Shown here piece after piece: positions 56,249 through 64,000 of a DNA stretch of 64,000 bases; position 1 is the first letter of the stretch; every line of letters begins with the position of its first letter. The position numbers and the translations under genes were made by a program. The notes under the pieces are model-generated. The model was given only the letters and a program-made list of their open reading frames with translations, did no database searches and was not told the DNA's origin. The stretch comes from Pseudomonas antarctica (GTDB taxonomy: Bacteria > Pseudomonadota > Gammaproteobacteria > Pseudomonadales > Pseudomonadaceae), in the NCBI RefSeq assembly GCF_900624995.1, contig NZ_UYXQ01000002.1, forward strand, positions 186,001-250,000, given 5' to 3'.

Positions 56249-59200
56249 GAGGATGCTCCTTCAGTTTCCAACACAGGCTCGGCACGCTTGGGCGGCAGTG
56301 GTGCGAAGTAGCCCACCACCAGCAACAGCCCGCCCACGCCGATAAACGACACAATCCGCGCCAGCCCGCCACGGTTACTCAGCTCGACAAAGAACAGCTT
56401 GGCGACCACCACTGCAATCAACGCCGCGCCGATCAACCACACTTCGCGACGATGGCGCAGGTGGCCGCCGATCATCAGGCCGAGGGCGATCAGGGTCCAC
56501 ACAATCGACAGGCCGGCCTGCACCAACATGGACGCCAGCAACGCATCCAGCTGGAACGGCACGCCCGCCCAATGGTGGGCAGTGCGCATCACCAAGGCCG
56601 TGAAAAAGGCAAACAGCGAAGCCCCCGCAACACCTTGGGCAACCCACTCGGCACGCGGCCCGCGTTGCGGCGCAACACTGCGCGACCACAGGTAAATACC
56701 CAGCAATGCGAACAGCAGGCCCAGGTCCAGCGGGTTAAGCAGCGGCATGTATGGCAGCGGTTCAGCGGTGCCGTCGCTGAAAATATTCGCCAGCCAGAAC
56801 CAGCCGAGCATCAATACCGCCAGCGGCAACGCGGCCAGCACGCGGTATTCACGCGGATACGCCGACACCGGCCACGGCCAGCTGCGCGGCGCAGCCGCCA
56901 GCACCAGGTACAGGCTTGGCAGAATCGCCCAACCCAACCAGCGCCAGGCGTTGTATTCGCTCGACAGCAACAGCAGGCCGTAACGCAGCTCCAGCGCCAG
57001 CACGCCGATCAACATCCAGCAGCCGAGCACGTGAGCGATGCTCAACACCTTGCTCGGTACCACCGCAGCCAAACGGCGCAGCGAGATGAAATGCACCCCA
57101 AATACCGCCAACCACGCCAGCCAGCCGAAGTGTGCCGCCGGGTGGTAGTAATCATTGGCAGACGCCAGCAACACCACGCCCGCTGCCGGCATCAGCAAGG
57201 TGCACAGCATGCCCAGCGACGCCCAGCGCAACCGGTCGGCCAGCACTGCCCAGATCGCCACGCTAATCGCCGCGATGCCGAGCAACAAGGGGCCCTGCAG
57301 ATCCTGCGGCGTAAACCGCAATACTTCACCGATCAGTGCCAGCATCCACCAGGCCGCGCCCCACACCAGCAACAGATCGGACAGGCGTTGCAGTTTCAAC
57401 ACGCTGAACACCGGCGCATGCGGCTCACGTTGCAAGCGCCAGGCGCCCACCATCGCGGCCAAGCCCAGCACCATCGGCGTCCAGAAACCGCTGTGCGCCA
57501 AGGGGCGCAAGGCCTCGCTGCTCAACGGTCCGAGCAACTGCGGCGCCGCCAACAAGAACGAGCCACCGCCGATCAATTGCAACAGCAATCCAAACACGAA
57601 GCTGACGCGCTGTTGCAGGTATAGGCTCAGCCAGATGATCAATAAGCCACTGGCCGCCCACACGCCGCTGGCACTTTCCCAAGGCAGTACAAACAGCACT
57701 GCGAGATTGATCAGCACCAAACCGGCGAGCAGCACCACCGACAGCCCGCGCAGCAGCCGCACATCGCTGCGCACCAGGTCATCGCGCGCGGCCATCAGCA
57801 TGCCGCCGACCAACGCCAGGCCGATCAGCGAGGCGGTCAATAAGCCGGTCCACCCGGCGCTGAATACCGCCGCCCCATCAGCGCCCTGCAAGCGCAACAA
57901 GAACAACGCACCGCCGAGCAATTGCACACCGAAAGCGGTGAACAGGAAGGTGCGCGAGCCGATGCGCAGGCCGACAAACAGCGTCACAAGACCCGCGATT
58001 GCCCAACTGATGGCGGTGCCTTGGGTCAGCAGCAGCAAGGGGGCGAGCAGGTACAAAAAGCTCAGGCCCAGGCTCGCCAACACCGGCAGGCCTTTGCGCT
58101 CCCAGTACGCCGCCTGTTCGGTCGATGCCTTGCGCAACTGATCGAAGCTGAACAGCAGCGCCGCACCCAGCAACAGCGCGCCCAGCGGTGCACCGTCGAG
58201 CAAGGTCAGTTCGCCTACGCGCAGTTCGCTGAGGAACGCCAGCGCCGAACCCAACTGCAACAACAGGCCAAATGCCCGCGCCAGCGGCCGCTGTTGGCGC
58301 AAGCCGAGCCAGAAGATCCCCGCGCCCTCCACCGCCCACGCCGCCGCCGTCCAACGCGCATCGAGGCCCAGCGGAATCGCCAGGCTGGCAAAGATCACCC
58401 CCAGTGCCAGGCAGGTTTCCGCCAGCAGCAAGGCGCGCCCGCCACTCAGCAACCGCGCCAGGCCCATGTAGATAAGCCCTAGGCCCAGCGCACTGAACGC
58501 GGCGGCAAACTCCAGGTGCTGCACCAGCGCGAACTGCAGGCCGAAGCCCACCAGCGGCGGCCCGAACAGCATGCTGCCATCGACATAATCGCCCTTGGCC
58601 GCCGACCAGCGCAGCAGCGCATGACGGTCTTCGGGGGCATCGCCCATCTCTTGCAACTTACGTCGGGCGAACAGCAGGCCGATGGCCAAGTACATCAGGA
58701 AAAACAGGATCAGAAACGGCTCGGTGCTCCACAGCAGTTCCGGTGTGTAGGAGCGCAGGCCCCAGGCGAAACCGATGCCGAAGGTGCCGACAAACCCGAT
58801 GAGGTTGAGCAAGCGCCAGGCCTTGAACCAGGCGATGCCGAGGATGCCGGCGTTGAGCAACGCAAAATAGCTGAACAGCGCCACGTGGTTACCGGCGCCG
58901 GTGGACGTCAGAATCGGCGCAGCAAACCCGCCCAGCGCTGCCGCGCACGCAAGGCCGAGGGCGTCCTGAGTGATTGCCAGGATCGCCGAGAACACCGTGA
59001 CCGCCACCAACAGGCCGAGCGCAGCGCTCGGGTCGATCAACGGGTGCAAGCGCATCGCGGCAAACACCGTCAGGTACAACACGGCAATCCCGGTGCCTTG
59101 CAACATCAGGCCGTAATTGCTGTTGCGCAGCCGTAACCACCAACCCAGGCCCAGCAGGCCGATGGCGGCAGCGGCAACGCCGGCATAACGCAGTTCGATC

Positions 59201-59757
59201 GGCACCACCACACCTTCGGTGGCATAGCGCAGCAAAAATGCCAGGCCGAGAAACAACAGCACCACGCCAACGCGCAGCACGGTGTTACCGCCAAACAACC
59301 AATTGCGTGCGCCACTGATGGCGCGCTCGATCAGGTTGGGGCCACGGGGAATGGCAGGTTCTTTAGGTGTTGGCGTCGGCGCTGGGGCCCAGACGTCATC
59401 CGGCAGCGGCTGGCCGGTTTCGGCCACTGTGGCGACAGGCGCCAATTCGGCGGGCAGCTCCCAAACAAGTTCGGGCGTTGCAACGACAGGTGCTGGTTCA
59501 GGGATGGGGGTTTGGACAATCACGCCGCTGGTCGGCGCGGGCACTTCCAGCTGCCGCAGGCGCTCACCCAGCGCTATCAGCGCCTTTTGCGTGGTCTCCA
59601 GCTGACGCGCTTGCTGATCCGCTTGGGCGGACAGCCTCGACAGGCGAATCGCCTGGCCAATGCCCAAGCCCAATAGCGCACCGAAGCCGGCATCGGTGAA
59701 CGACTCATCGAGTGTCCAGCCGAGCACCAGGCCAATCAGCATGAAGATCCATTGCAT
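56245..59757 (-). CDS. DUF2339 giant multi-pass membrane protein
   Basis: 1170 aa. The ATG at 59757 (MQWIFMLIGLVLGW) is chosen over an open frame 22 codons upstream, since AGGG lies at a suitable distance. A first membrane helix pair (1-40) is followed by a short coiled coil (AQADQQARQLETTQKALIALGERLRQLE, written here as an approximate region 45-75) and a Pro-rich linker to about 150. From about 165 to the end there are 25 or more hydrophobic segments with little soluble sequence between them. No catalytic motif was recognised. It is co-transcribed with the DUF3999 gene. Its role is unknown; a cell-surface or transport function is only a guess. Confidence 0.88.
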   Translation of the reverse strand: MQWIFMLIGLVLGWTLDESFTDAGFGALLGLGIGQAIRLSRLSAQADQQARQLETTQKALIALGERLRQLEVPAPTSGVIVQTPIPEPAPVVATPELVWELPAELAPVATVAETGQPLPDDVWAPAPTPTPKEPAIPRGPNLIERAISGARNWLFGGNTVLRVGVVLLFLGLAFLLRYATEGVVVPIELRYAGVAAAAIGLLGLGWWLRLRNSNYGLMLQGTGIAVLYLTVFAAMRLHPLIDPSAALGLLVAVTVFSAILAITQDALGLACAAALGGFAAPILTSTGAGNHVALFSYFALLNAGILGIAWFKAWRLLNLIGFVGTFGIGFAWGLRSYTPELLWSTEPFLILFFLMYLAIGLLFARRKLQEMGDAPEDRHALLRWSAAKGDYVDGSMLFGPPLVGFGLQFALVQHLEFAAAFSALGLGLIYMGLARLLSGGRALLLAETCLALGVIFASLAIPLGLDARWTAAAWAVEGAGIFWLGLRQQRPLARAFGLLLQLGSALAFLSELRVGELTLLDGAPLGALLLGAALLFSFDQLRKASTEQAAYWERKGLPVLASLGLSFLYLLAPLLLLTQGTAISWAIAGLVTLFVGLRIGSRTFLFTAFGVQLLGGALFLLRLQGADGAAVFSAGWTGLLTASLIGLALVGGMLMAARDDLVRSDVRLLRGLSVVLLAGLVLINLAVLFVLPWESASGVWAASGLLIIWLSLYLQQRVSFVFGLLLQLIGGGSFLLAAPQLLGPLSSEALRPLAHSGFWTPMVLGLAAMVGAWRLQREPHAPVFSVLKLQRLSDLLLVWGAAWWMLALIGEVLRFTPQDLQGPLLLGIAAISVAIWAVLADRLRWASLGMLCTLLMPAAGVVLLASANDYYHPAAHFGWLAWLAVFGVHFISLRRLAAVVPSKVLSIAHVLGCWMLIGVLALELRYGLLLLSSEYNAWRWLGWAILPSLYLVLAAAPRSWPWPVSAYPREYRVLAALPLAVLMLGWFWLANIFSDGTAEPLPYMPLLNPLDLGLLFALLGIYLWSRSVAPQRGPRAEWVAQGVAGASLFAFFTALVMRTAHHWAGVPFQLDALLASMLVQAGLSIVWTLIALGLMIGGHLRHRREVWLIGAALIAVVVAKLFFVELSNRGGLARIVSFIGVGGLLLVVGYFAPLPPKRAEPVLETEGASS

Positions 59758-59811
59758 GGTCGATATCCCTAAGCAGCCCGAGGCGGGCGGACAGACGCTT
59801 AGTATATCGAC

Positions 59812-59835
59812 AAGGCCCAACACAGGTTGGGCCTT
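59812..59835. terminator. Hairpin between glgP and DUF2339 gene
   Basis: AAGGCCCAA-CACAGG-TTGGGCCTT, a nine-base perfect stem about 20 bases after the glgP stop (minus strand). No T run follows, so it is only a probable terminator. Confidence 0.6.
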
Positions 59836-59855
59836 GGGTACAGTTTAAGAAAAAA

Positions 59856-62306
59856 TCAGTCGAGGGCTTTCCAGATCTCGGTGGCGTATTCACGGATCGT
59901 TCGGTCGGACGAGAACCAGCCCATACGCGCGGTATTGAGTACCGCTGAGCGCCACCACGCCTTGGAGTCATGCCAATGCGCCTCGACCCGTGCCTGGGCG
60001 TCCCAGTAGGAATCGAAATCGGCACACACCAGAAAACGGTCGTAGTCGATCAGCCCGTCGATCAGCCCCACATAACGGCCCGGATCATCCGGCGAGAACA
60101 CCCCGCCCCGGATCGCTTGCAGTACATCGTTAAGGCGATGGGAGGCGGCAATTTCCGGCCCGGCGTTGAACTCACCAGCGTGCTTGCGGGCTTCTACCTG
60201 CTGCGCGCTGAGGCCGAAGATAAACATGTGATCGGCGCCGACGCGCTCGTGCATCTCGACGTTGGCGCCATCCATGGTGCCGATGGTCAGCGCGCCGTTG
60301 AGACCGAACTTCATGTTGCTGGTGCCCGAGGCCTCAAAACCCGCCGTGGAGATCTGCTCCGACAAATCCGCCGCCGGGATGATGCTTTCCGCCAGGCTGA
60401 CGTTGTAGTTGGGCAGGAACACCACCTTGAGCAAACCGCGCACGGTGGGGTCGTTGTTGACGGTGCGGGCGATGTCGTTGGTCAGCTTGATGATCAACTT
60501 GGCCTGGTGATAACTCGCGGCGGCCTTGCCCGCGAAGATCTTCACCCGTGGCACCCAATCGGTGCCCGGCTCGGCACGGATCGCCTGGTACAACGCCACG
60601 GTGTGCAACAGGTTGAGCAACTGGCGTTTGTATTCGTGGATGCGTTTGACCTGCACATCGAACATCGCCGCCGGGTTGACCGAAATACCCAGGCGCTCGT
60701 GAATGATCTCCGCCAGCGCACGCTTGCTGTGCAGGCGCTGATCGGCGAAGGCTTTGCGGAAGGCCTGCTTTTCGGCGAAAGTTTCCAGCTCCGTCAGGCG
60801 GGTTTCCATGGTGTCGAGAATGTCCGGGCCCAGCGCCTCCACCAGCATCTCGGTGAGCTTGGGGTTGGCCTGGTACAGCCAACGGCGGAAGGTGATGCCG
60901 TTGGTTTTGTTGTTGATGCGTTCCGGGTACAGCTTGTGCAGTTCGGAGAACACCGTGCTGCGCATCAGTTGGGTGTGCAAGCCAGACACGCCGTTGACGC
61001 TATGCGAGCCCAGGAACGCCAGGTTACCCATGCGCACACGGCGGCCGTTGTCTTCTTCGATCAGCGACACCGCGCGCAGCACGTCGAAATCGTGAATGCC
61101 CTTGGCCCGCAGCGAGTCAATGTGCTGGGCGTTGATCAGGTAGATGATCTGCATGTGCCGCGGCAGCATGCGCTCCATCAGGCCGACCGGCCAGGTTTCC
61201 AATGCCTCGGGCAACAAGGTGTGGTTGGTGTAGGAAAGGGTTTCAACCGTCACGTCCCACGCGGCTTCCCACGGGATATCGTGCAGGTCGACCAGTTGGC
61301 GCATCAACTCTGCCACGGCAATTGAGGGGTGAGTGTCGTTGAGCTGGATGGCGGCGTGTTCGCCCAGGCTCAATACCGAGCCGTGCATGTTCTTGTGGCG
61401 GCGAATCAAGTCTTGCAAGGAGGCGGCGACGAAGAAGTATTCCTGGCGCAAGCGCAACTCTTGCCCTGCTTCGGTGCTGTCGGCCGGATAAAGCACTCGG
61501 GAGATGCTTTCGGCGCGGGCGACTTCAGCGACAGCGCCCAAATGGTCACCGGCATTGAAACGCTCCAGGTGCAGGTCTTCCACGGCGCGTGCACGCCACA
61601 GACGTAGGGTATTAACGCTGGCGCCACGCCAGCCGACGACTGGGGTGTCATAAGCAACCGCGCGCACGGTTTCGTTGGGCGTCCACACTTGGATCAGCTT
61701 GCCCGAGACATCCGGCAGGGTTTCGACGCTGCCGCCAAAGCCGATCGGGTAAATCACTTCGGCGCGCTCGAATTCCCACGGGTTACCAAAGTCCAGCCAG
61801 CGCTCGGTCTGCTCCTGCTGCCAGCCGTCAACAATCGCCTGGCGGAACAAGCCGTGTTCATAACGAATGCCATACCCGTGGCCGGCAATGCCCAGGGTCG
61901 ACATGCTTTCCATAAAGCATGCCGCCAAGCGGCCCAGACCACCGTTGCCAAGTGCCGCGTCAGGCTCCAGCAGGCGGATGCGCTCCAGGTCGACACCCAG
62001 CTCGGAGAGTGCTTCGCGCGCGATCTCCAGCACGCCAAGGTTGCTCAGGCTGTCGTAGAGCAGACGACCGATCAGGAATTCGAGAGAGAGGTAATAAACC
62101 CGCTTCTGGCCTTTGCGGTAAATACGCCGTGTATGGTCCATCCAGTGGTCGACCATCTGGTCGCGCGCGGCCAGGGCAATGGCTTCAAACCAGTCGTGGT
62201 CGAAGGCGTGGTCGGGGTCTTTGCCCACCGCGTAGGTGAGTTTGGTCAAGACAGCATCGCGGAATGCGGCTACCTCTGCTTCTCGTGCAAGCGGTTCCTG
62301 AGACAT
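59856..62306 (-). CDS. glgP: Glycogen/maltodextrin phosphorylase
   Basis: 816 aa. Releases glucose-1-phosphate from alpha-1,4-glucans. The pyridoxal-phosphate Lys lies in EASGTSNMKFGLNGALTIG, and the conserved GNGGLGRLAACF, KTNGITFRRWL and RIHEYKRQLLN blocks are present. Full length for the family. It stands alone here; other glycogen genes are not in the window. The linked opgGH and fbp genes also act on sugar phosphates or glucans, but no operon link exists. Confidence 0.97.
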   Translation of the reverse strand: MSQEPLAREAEVAAFRDAVLTKLTYAVGKDPDHAFDHDWFEAIALAARDQMVDHWMDHTRRIYRKGQKRVYYLSLEFLIGRLLYDSLSNLGVLEIAREALSELGVDLERIRLLEPDAALGNGGLGRLAACFMESMSTLGIAGHGYGIRYEHGLFRQAIVDGWQQEQTERWLDFGNPWEFERAEVIYPIGFGGSVETLPDVSGKLIQVWTPNETVRAVAYDTPVVGWRGASVNTLRLWRARAVEDLHLERFNAGDHLGAVAEVARAESISRVLYPADSTEAGQELRLRQEYFFVAASLQDLIRRHKNMHGSVLSLGEHAAIQLNDTHPSIAVAELMRQLVDLHDIPWEAAWDVTVETLSYTNHTLLPEALETWPVGLMERMLPRHMQIIYLINAQHIDSLRAKGIHDFDVLRAVSLIEEDNGRRVRMGNLAFLGSHSVNGVSGLHTQLMRSTVFSELHKLYPERINNKTNGITFRRWLYQANPKLTEMLVEALGPDILDTMETRLTELETFAEKQAFRKAFADQRLHSKRALAEIIHERLGISVNPAAMFDVQVKRIHEYKRQLLNLLHTVALYQAIRAEPGTDWVPRVKIFAGKAAASYHQAKLIIKLTNDIARTVNNDPTVRGLLKVVFLPNYNVSLAESIIPAADLSEQISTAGFEASGTSNMKFGLNGALTIGTMDGANVEMHERVGADHMFIFGLSAQQVEARKHAGEFNAGPEIAASHRLNDVLQAIRGGVFSPDDPGRYVGLIDGLIDYDRFLVCADFDSYWDAQARVEAHWHDSKAWWRSAVLNTARMGWFSSDRTIREYATEIWKALD

Positions 62307-62476
62307 CGGTGCGACCTCGGGCGAGATTGAAGGAGTTGCTAGAGCCTAGTCGGTCTGACAGACGGTGGACGTGCTGGTTCGGCAGTTTTTTAACTCATTC
62401 ACCTTTGCGGGAAATTGATGCAGGGGTCGTGCCCGAACGGCGCTTGAGCAGCCTTCGGGCTGAAAACCGCAAAATA

Positions 62477-62507
62477 TTGTTCAAAAAATCATCAATCCCG
62501 GTATTAT
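62477..62507 (+). promoter_or_regulatory. Weak candidate promoter before the YkgJ-type gene
   Basis: TTGTTC and TATTAT separated by 19 bases, ending 35 bases before the start codon in the AT-rich end of a 236-base gap. Spacing is suboptimal, so the call is tentative. Confidence 0.3.
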
Positions 62508-62542
62508 CGCGCGCCCGGATATAGCCCCACCTTGGAACCCTG

Positions 62543-62977
62543 ATGAAGCCTCAACTGATCGCCGCCGCGGAACTCGACCGTCTCGAGACCTGGCAGAAAT
62601 ATTCCGCCCACATGTGCGGTGGCTGCGTGTCCAGCTGCTGCACGCTGCCGGTTGAGGTGAAGATCAAGGACCTGATCCGCATTGGCATCGTTGACGAGTT
62701 CGAACGCGGCGATCCGCCGAAAAACATCGCCAAGCGCTTGCAGAAGGAAGGCATCGTCGAGCGCTATAACTCCAAATCCGAGATTTTTACCCTGCAGCGC
62801 ATGAGCAACAACGATTGCCTGTACCTGGATCGTAAGACGCGCTTCTGCACTATTTATGACAAGCGCCCGGATACCTGCCGCAACCACCCGAAAATCGGCC
62901 CGCGGCCTGGGTATTGCGCGTATAAGCCGAAGGAAGTGGTGCGCGAGACTAAGTTCAAGACCCTCGACAAGTTCTGA
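62543..62977 (+). CDS. YkgJ-family cysteine-cluster protein
   Basis: 144 aa cytoplasmic protein of the zinc/iron-chelating CxxC family. N-terminal C-G-G-C-V-S-S-C-C (Cys25, 28, 32, 33) and C-terminal D-C-L-Y-L..F-C-T-I-Y..R-P-D-T-C-R-N-H-P, followed by GYCAYKP. The cysteine pattern suggests an iron-sulfur or zinc cluster. Function unknown. It is transcribed divergently from glgP and converges with typA through a REPIN and a terminator. Confidence 0.87.
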   Translation: MKPQLIAAAELDRLETWQKYSAHMCGGCVSSCCTLPVEVKIKDLIRIGIVDEFERGDPPKNIAKRLQKEGIVERYNSKSEIFTLQRMSNNDCLYLDRKTRFCTIYDKRPDTCRNHPKIGPRPGYCAYKPKEVVRETKFKTLDKF

Positions 62978-63000
62978 TCCGACATTTGTATTGCTTGAGC

Positions 63001-63098
63001 GACCGCTTTCGCGAGCAAGCCCGCTCCCACACTTGACCCCATTCTTCCTGAGAAAACGCGGTCGAATGTGGGAGCGGGCTTGCTCGCGAAGGGGCCGG
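63001..63098. repeat. REPIN before typA end
   Basis: CGCTTTCGCGAGCAAGCCCG... and its inverted copy ...GCGGGCTTGCTCGCGAAGGGG flank a 35-base centre. Same family as the other REPINs of the window. It lies between convergent genes. Confidence 0.88.
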
Positions 63099-63125
63099 CA
63101 CAATCACTGCACATTCTGCAGGCAT

Positions 63126-63163
63126 AAAAAAACGCCCCCAGCCTTTCGACCGGGGGCGTTTTT
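63126..63163. terminator. Bidirectional terminator, YkgJ-type gene / typA
   Basis: CGCCCCC-N12-GGGGGCG stem (63133-63158) flanked by A and T runs on either side, so it can end both the plus-strand gene and the minus-strand typA transcript. Confidence 0.93.
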
Positions 63164-63181
63164 CATTCAGCCTGAGTTAAC

Positions 63182-64000
63182 TCAGTTCTTGGCTTTCTTG
63201 GCAGCGCGGGTACGCTCGCCTTCGTCCAGGATCTTCTTACGCAGGCGGATCGACTTAGGCGTCACTTCGCACAGCTCGTCGTCCTGGATGAATTCCAGAG
63301 CCTGTTCCAGGGTGAAACGAACAGGTGGAACCAGAGCGATGGTTTCGTCTTTACCCGAAGCACGCATGTTGTCGAGCTTCTTGCCTTTGGTTGGGTTGAC
63401 GCCCATGTCGTTGTCACGGCTGTTCAGACCAACGATCTGACCGTTGTAGATCTCTTGACCGTGTTCAACGAACAGCTTGCCACGCGCCTGCAGAGTTTCC
63501 AGGGAGTAGGTCAGCGCCTTGCCGGTTTCTACCGATACCAGAACACCGTTCTGACGGCCGGACATGTCGCCGGACTTCATGGTGTCGTAGCGATCGAAGA
63601 TCGAGGTCAGGATGCCAGCACCGTTGGTCAGGGTCAGGAACTGGTTACGGAAACCGATCAGACCACGAGCAGGGATGTTGTATTCCAGACGCACACGGCC
63701 TTTGCCATCCGGCACCATGTTGGTCAGGTCGCCCTTACGCAGGCCCATCTCTTCCATGACCTTGCCCTGGGATTCTTCAGGGGTGTCGATGGTGACGTTT
63801 TCGAACGGTTCCTGCTTCACGCCGTCAACAGTACGGATGATCACTTCTGGACGACCAACGCCCATTTCGAAGCCTTCGCGACGCATGGTTTCGATCAGTA
63901 CCGAGAGGTGCAGCTCACCACGGCCGGAAACCTTGAACTTGTCAGCCGAGTCGCCTTCTTCAACGCGCAGTGCAACGTTGTACAGCAGCTCTTTGTCCAG
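63182..64000 (-). CDS. typA: GTPase TypA/BipA, C-terminal part (5' end outside window)
   Basis: Ribosome-associated translational GTPase involved in 50S assembly and stress responses. The open frame continues to the window edge ([16 protein letters not shown]... before [16 protein letters not shown]), so the initiation region and the GTP-binding domain lie beyond 64000. Visible parts are the C-terminal EF-G-like domain ([21 protein letters not shown]) and the BipA-specific C-terminal domain ([49 protein letters not shown]). About 272 residues are present. Confidence 0.96.
   Translation of the reverse strand: MDKELLYNVALRVEEGDSADKFKVSGRGELHLSVLIETMRREGFEMGVGRPEVIIRTVDGVKQEPFENVTIDTPEESQGKVMEEMGLRKGDLTNMVPDGKGRVRLEYNIPARGLIGFRNQFLTLTNGAGILTSIFDRYDTMKSGDMSGRQNGVLVSVETGKALTYSLETLQARGKLFVEHGQEIYNGQIVGLNSRDNDMGVNPTKGKKLDNMRASGKDETIALVPPVRFTLEQALEFIQDDELCEVTPKSIRLRKKILDEGERTRAAKKAKN

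Overview
The window is a high-GC, gene-dense Gammaproteobacterial chromosome segment, and the gene order points to a Pseudomonas of the fluorescens group. Class II polyhydroxyalkanoate (PHA) synthases flank phaZ; ubiEJB-hisIE-tatABC-rsmE is followed by chemoreceptors, an amino-acid ABC operon and opgGH; then come dtd-pip and a full five-step histidine utilisation (hut) locus. Several intergenic spaces hold paired inverted repeats built on GTGGGAGCGGGCTTGCTCGC, the REPIN type known from P. fluorescens. No tRNA, rRNA, CRISPR array, transposase or prophage gene was seen.

Layout. 1-5099: phaC1-phaZ-phaC2-phaD, with phaC1 lacking only its first few codons. 5103-12581: a LuxR-type response regulator divergent from a chaperone-usher fimbrial cluster (pilin, two chaperones, usher, two-domain adhesin, second pilin). 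This block separates phaD from phaF and phaI, which normally follow it directly. 12653-14410 (minus): the phasins phaF and phaI and a small PHA-system protein. 14555-20526 (plus): tightly overlapping housekeeping genes for ubiquinone, histidine synthesis, Tat export and 16S rRNA methylation. 20644-24638: two tandem methyl-accepting chemotaxis proteins. 24643-28220 (minus): a polar amino-acid ABC transporter plus a second, orphan binding protein. 28406-32735 (minus): opgGH for osmoregulated periplasmic glucans. 33002-36558 (minus): dtd, pip, a hydrolase and a choline/betaine-type binding protein.

36696-52632: the hut locus. hutC and hutD (minus) diverge from hutF (plus). The long minus-strand run is hutU, an NCS1 permease, hutX-hutW-hutV, a HutH paralogue, hutH, hutT, hutI and hutG. 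A GG-N10-GC sigma-54 promoter with a HutC-type palindrome over the predicted start site lies before hutU, and a second palindrome lies between hutC and hutF. The enzymes convert histidine to urocanate (HutH), imidazolonepropionate (HutU), formiminoglutamate (HutI), formylglutamate (HutF) and glutamate (HutG), with three different uptake systems in the same locus. 52764-64000: lipocalin, small lipoprotein, fbp, a DUF2339/DUF3999 membrane pair, glgP, a YkgJ-type cysteine-cluster protein and the C-terminal part of typA.

The most striking observation is that the HutH paralogue at 41878-43401 keeps the histidine/phenylalanine-lyase fold signatures but lacks the Ala-Ser-Gly triad that forms the MIO cofactor, along with two further active-site residues. 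Next are the fimbrial block inside the pha locus, the hut control region, the DUF2339/DUF3999 pair, and stem-loops placed between binding-protein and permease genes in two separate ABC operons.
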